Source: Firmicutes bacterium ZCTH02-B6
Lineage (GTDB): Bacteria > Bacillota > Limnochordia > Limnochordales > ZCTH02-B6
Assembly (NCBI GenBank): GCA_002159155.1
Contig: LZRQ01000163.1
Location: 1-7,817, forward strand
DNA: 7,817 nt
Direction of reading: 5' to 3'
In this document: positions 6,799 through 7,817 of the stretch, one piece after another
Layout of the letters: each line of letters opens with the position of its first letter
Position numbering within the stretch: position 1 is the first letter of the stretch
Position numbers and translations under genes: made by a program
The notes under the pieces: generated by a model
The model's input: only the letters and a program-made list of their open reading frames with translations
Database searches by the model: none
Told to the model about the DNA's origin: nothing

Positions 6799-7817
6799 AT
6801 GCCGCCCTGGAATGACCGCTTTTTGCGCGCCTGCCGGCGGGAGCCGGTGGACCGGACGCCGGTTTGGTTCATGCGCCAGGCGGGCCGCTACCAGCCCGAG
6901 TACCGGGCCTTGCGGGAGCGGTACACGCTGCTTGAGATCTGCCGGCAGCCGGAGCTTTGTGCCCAGGTGACCCGGTTACCCGTGGAACAGCTGGGTGTGG
7001 ACGCGGCCATCCTGTTTTCCGACATCATGGTTCCCCTGGGGCCCATGGGCGTGGACTATGAGCTGAAGGAGAGCGTCGGACCAGTCGTTGCCGAGCCCAT
7101 CGCCACCATGGCCGATGTCCAGCGGCTGCGCCCCCTGGAGCCAGAGGCGTTGGCGTACGTCTTGGAGACTATCCGGCTGCTCGTGCGCGAGCTGCCCGTG
7201 CCGCTCATCGGTTTCGTGGGCGGCCCCTTCACGCTGGCGAGCTACTTGATCGAAGGCCAGCCGACCCGCGCGTTTCTCAAGACAAAGGCGATGATGTATA
7301 GCGAGCCGGCGGTGTGGCACGCGTTGCTGGAGCGGCTGACGGACATGGCCGTGCGCTACCTGCGCGCGCAGGTGCGAGCGGGCGCCCACGCCGTGCAAGT
7401 CTTCGACAGCTGGGTGGGGTGTCTGTCGCCCGCCGATTACCGCGCCTTCGTCCTCCCCCACATGCGGCGGTTGTTTGCCGAAACCGCGGATCTGGGCGTT
7501 CCCCGAATCCACTTTGGGGTGAATACGCTGGGCCTGCTGCCCCTGATGCGAGCAGCGGGCGGCGATGTTATCGGGGTGGACTGGCGGGCGGACCTGGCGG
7601 CGGCCTGGGATCTCCTTGGGCCTGACGTGGCCGTGCAGGGCAACCTGGATCCTGTGCTTTTACTGGCACCCGAGGACGTGCTGCGCCGGCGGGTCGAGGA
7701 AATACTGGCCAGCGTCGCTGGACGGGCGGGGCACATTTTCAACCTGGGCCACGGGGTGCTGCCGCAGACGTCGCCCGCCCGGCTGCGCCAGGTGGTCGAA
7801 TGGGTGCATTCGATGGG
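6799..7817 (+). CDS. hemE: Uroporphyrinogen decarboxylase (3' end outside window)
   Basis: 339 residues are visible of a protein normally about 340-355 long, so only a short tail is missing. HemE removes four carboxyl groups from uroporphyrinogen III to give coproporphyrinogen III in the cytosol, with no cofactor. The N-terminal signature WFMRQAGRYQPEYR (23-36) carries the substrate-binding Arg26 and Arg30. FSDIM contains the essential Asp75. GFVGGPFTLASYLIEG (137-152) is the second family signature, with active-site Tyr149. HFGVNT, GNLDP and NLGHGV (315-320, with His318) complete the expected set. This separates it from methyltransferase relatives of the UroD superfamily, which lack the MRQAGRY motif. 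It lies 154 bases downstream of the ligase with a terminator between, so it belongs to a different unit, perhaps a hemE-hemH-hemY cluster as in many Bacillota; this is an inference, since the following genes are not visible. Confidence 0.96.
   Translation, partial: MPPWNDRFLRACRREPVDRTPVWFMRQAGRYQPEYRALRERYTLLEICRQPELCAQVTRLPVEQLGVDAAILFSDIMVPLGPMGVDYELKESVGPVVAEPIATMADVQRLRPLEPEALAYVLETIRLLVRELPVPLIGFVGGPFTLASYLIEGQPTRAFLKTKAMMYSEPAVWHALLERLTDMAVRYLRAQVRAGAHAVQVFDSWVGCLSPADYRAFVLPHMRRLFAETADLGVPRIHFGVNTLGLLPLMRAAGGDVIGVDWRADLAAAWDLLGPDVAVQGNLDPVLLLAPEDVLRRRVEEILASVAGRAGHIFNLGHGVLPQTSPARLRQVVEWVHSM

Noticed and set aside
6728..6970. An 80-codon + strand open frame across the hemE 5' region.
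   Set aside because: It overlaps hemE in another frame, starts just after the terminator and shows no domain, while the hemE frame carries the family signature from its first residues.

Overview
The window is GC-rich (well over 60% G+C by eye, with G/C favoured at third codon positions). Every gene I can support is on the + strand. Strong GGAGG-type ribosome binding sites, a classical hairpin-plus-T-tract terminator and a HemE whose motifs resemble Bacillus-type enzymes suggest a high-GC member of the Firmicutes/Bacillota. That assignment is an inference; no marker gene settles it.

Layout: (1) 2-220 is the C-terminal end of a short-chain dehydrogenase/reductase (SDR) that begins outside the window. 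(2) 213-1718 is an NAD-type aldehyde dehydrogenase overlapping the SDR stop. (3) 1741-4658 is a complete three-part TRAP transporter: the periplasmic-type binding protein DctP, the small membrane subunit DctQ and the large membrane subunit DctM. (4) 4716-6644 is an acetyl-CoA synthetase-like acyl-CoA ligase. (5) An intrinsic terminator lies near 6702-6729. (6) 6799-7817 is uroporphyrinogen decarboxylase (hemE), running off the right edge and probably starting a separate heme-biosynthesis unit. No gap exceeds about 155 bases.

Genes 1-4 are closely spaced or overlapping, co-oriented, and followed by a terminator, so they read as one catabolic operon. The implied logic is uptake of a small organic solute (TRAP), oxidation of a hydroxyl group (SDR), oxidation of the resulting aldehyde to a carboxylate (ALDH), and activation to a CoA thioester (acyl-CoA ligase). 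The acetate-pocket residues of the ligase are conserved, so the end product is probably acetyl-CoA or another short acyl-CoA. The solute is not identifiable from sequence.

The most notable non-coding element is a very GC-rich perfect inverted repeat in the dctP-dctQ gap. It has no T-tract and could set the ratio of abundant binding protein to scarce membrane subunits. I see no new type of system here: the components are known families, and the interest lies in their combination and in a few unusual residues of the ligase.
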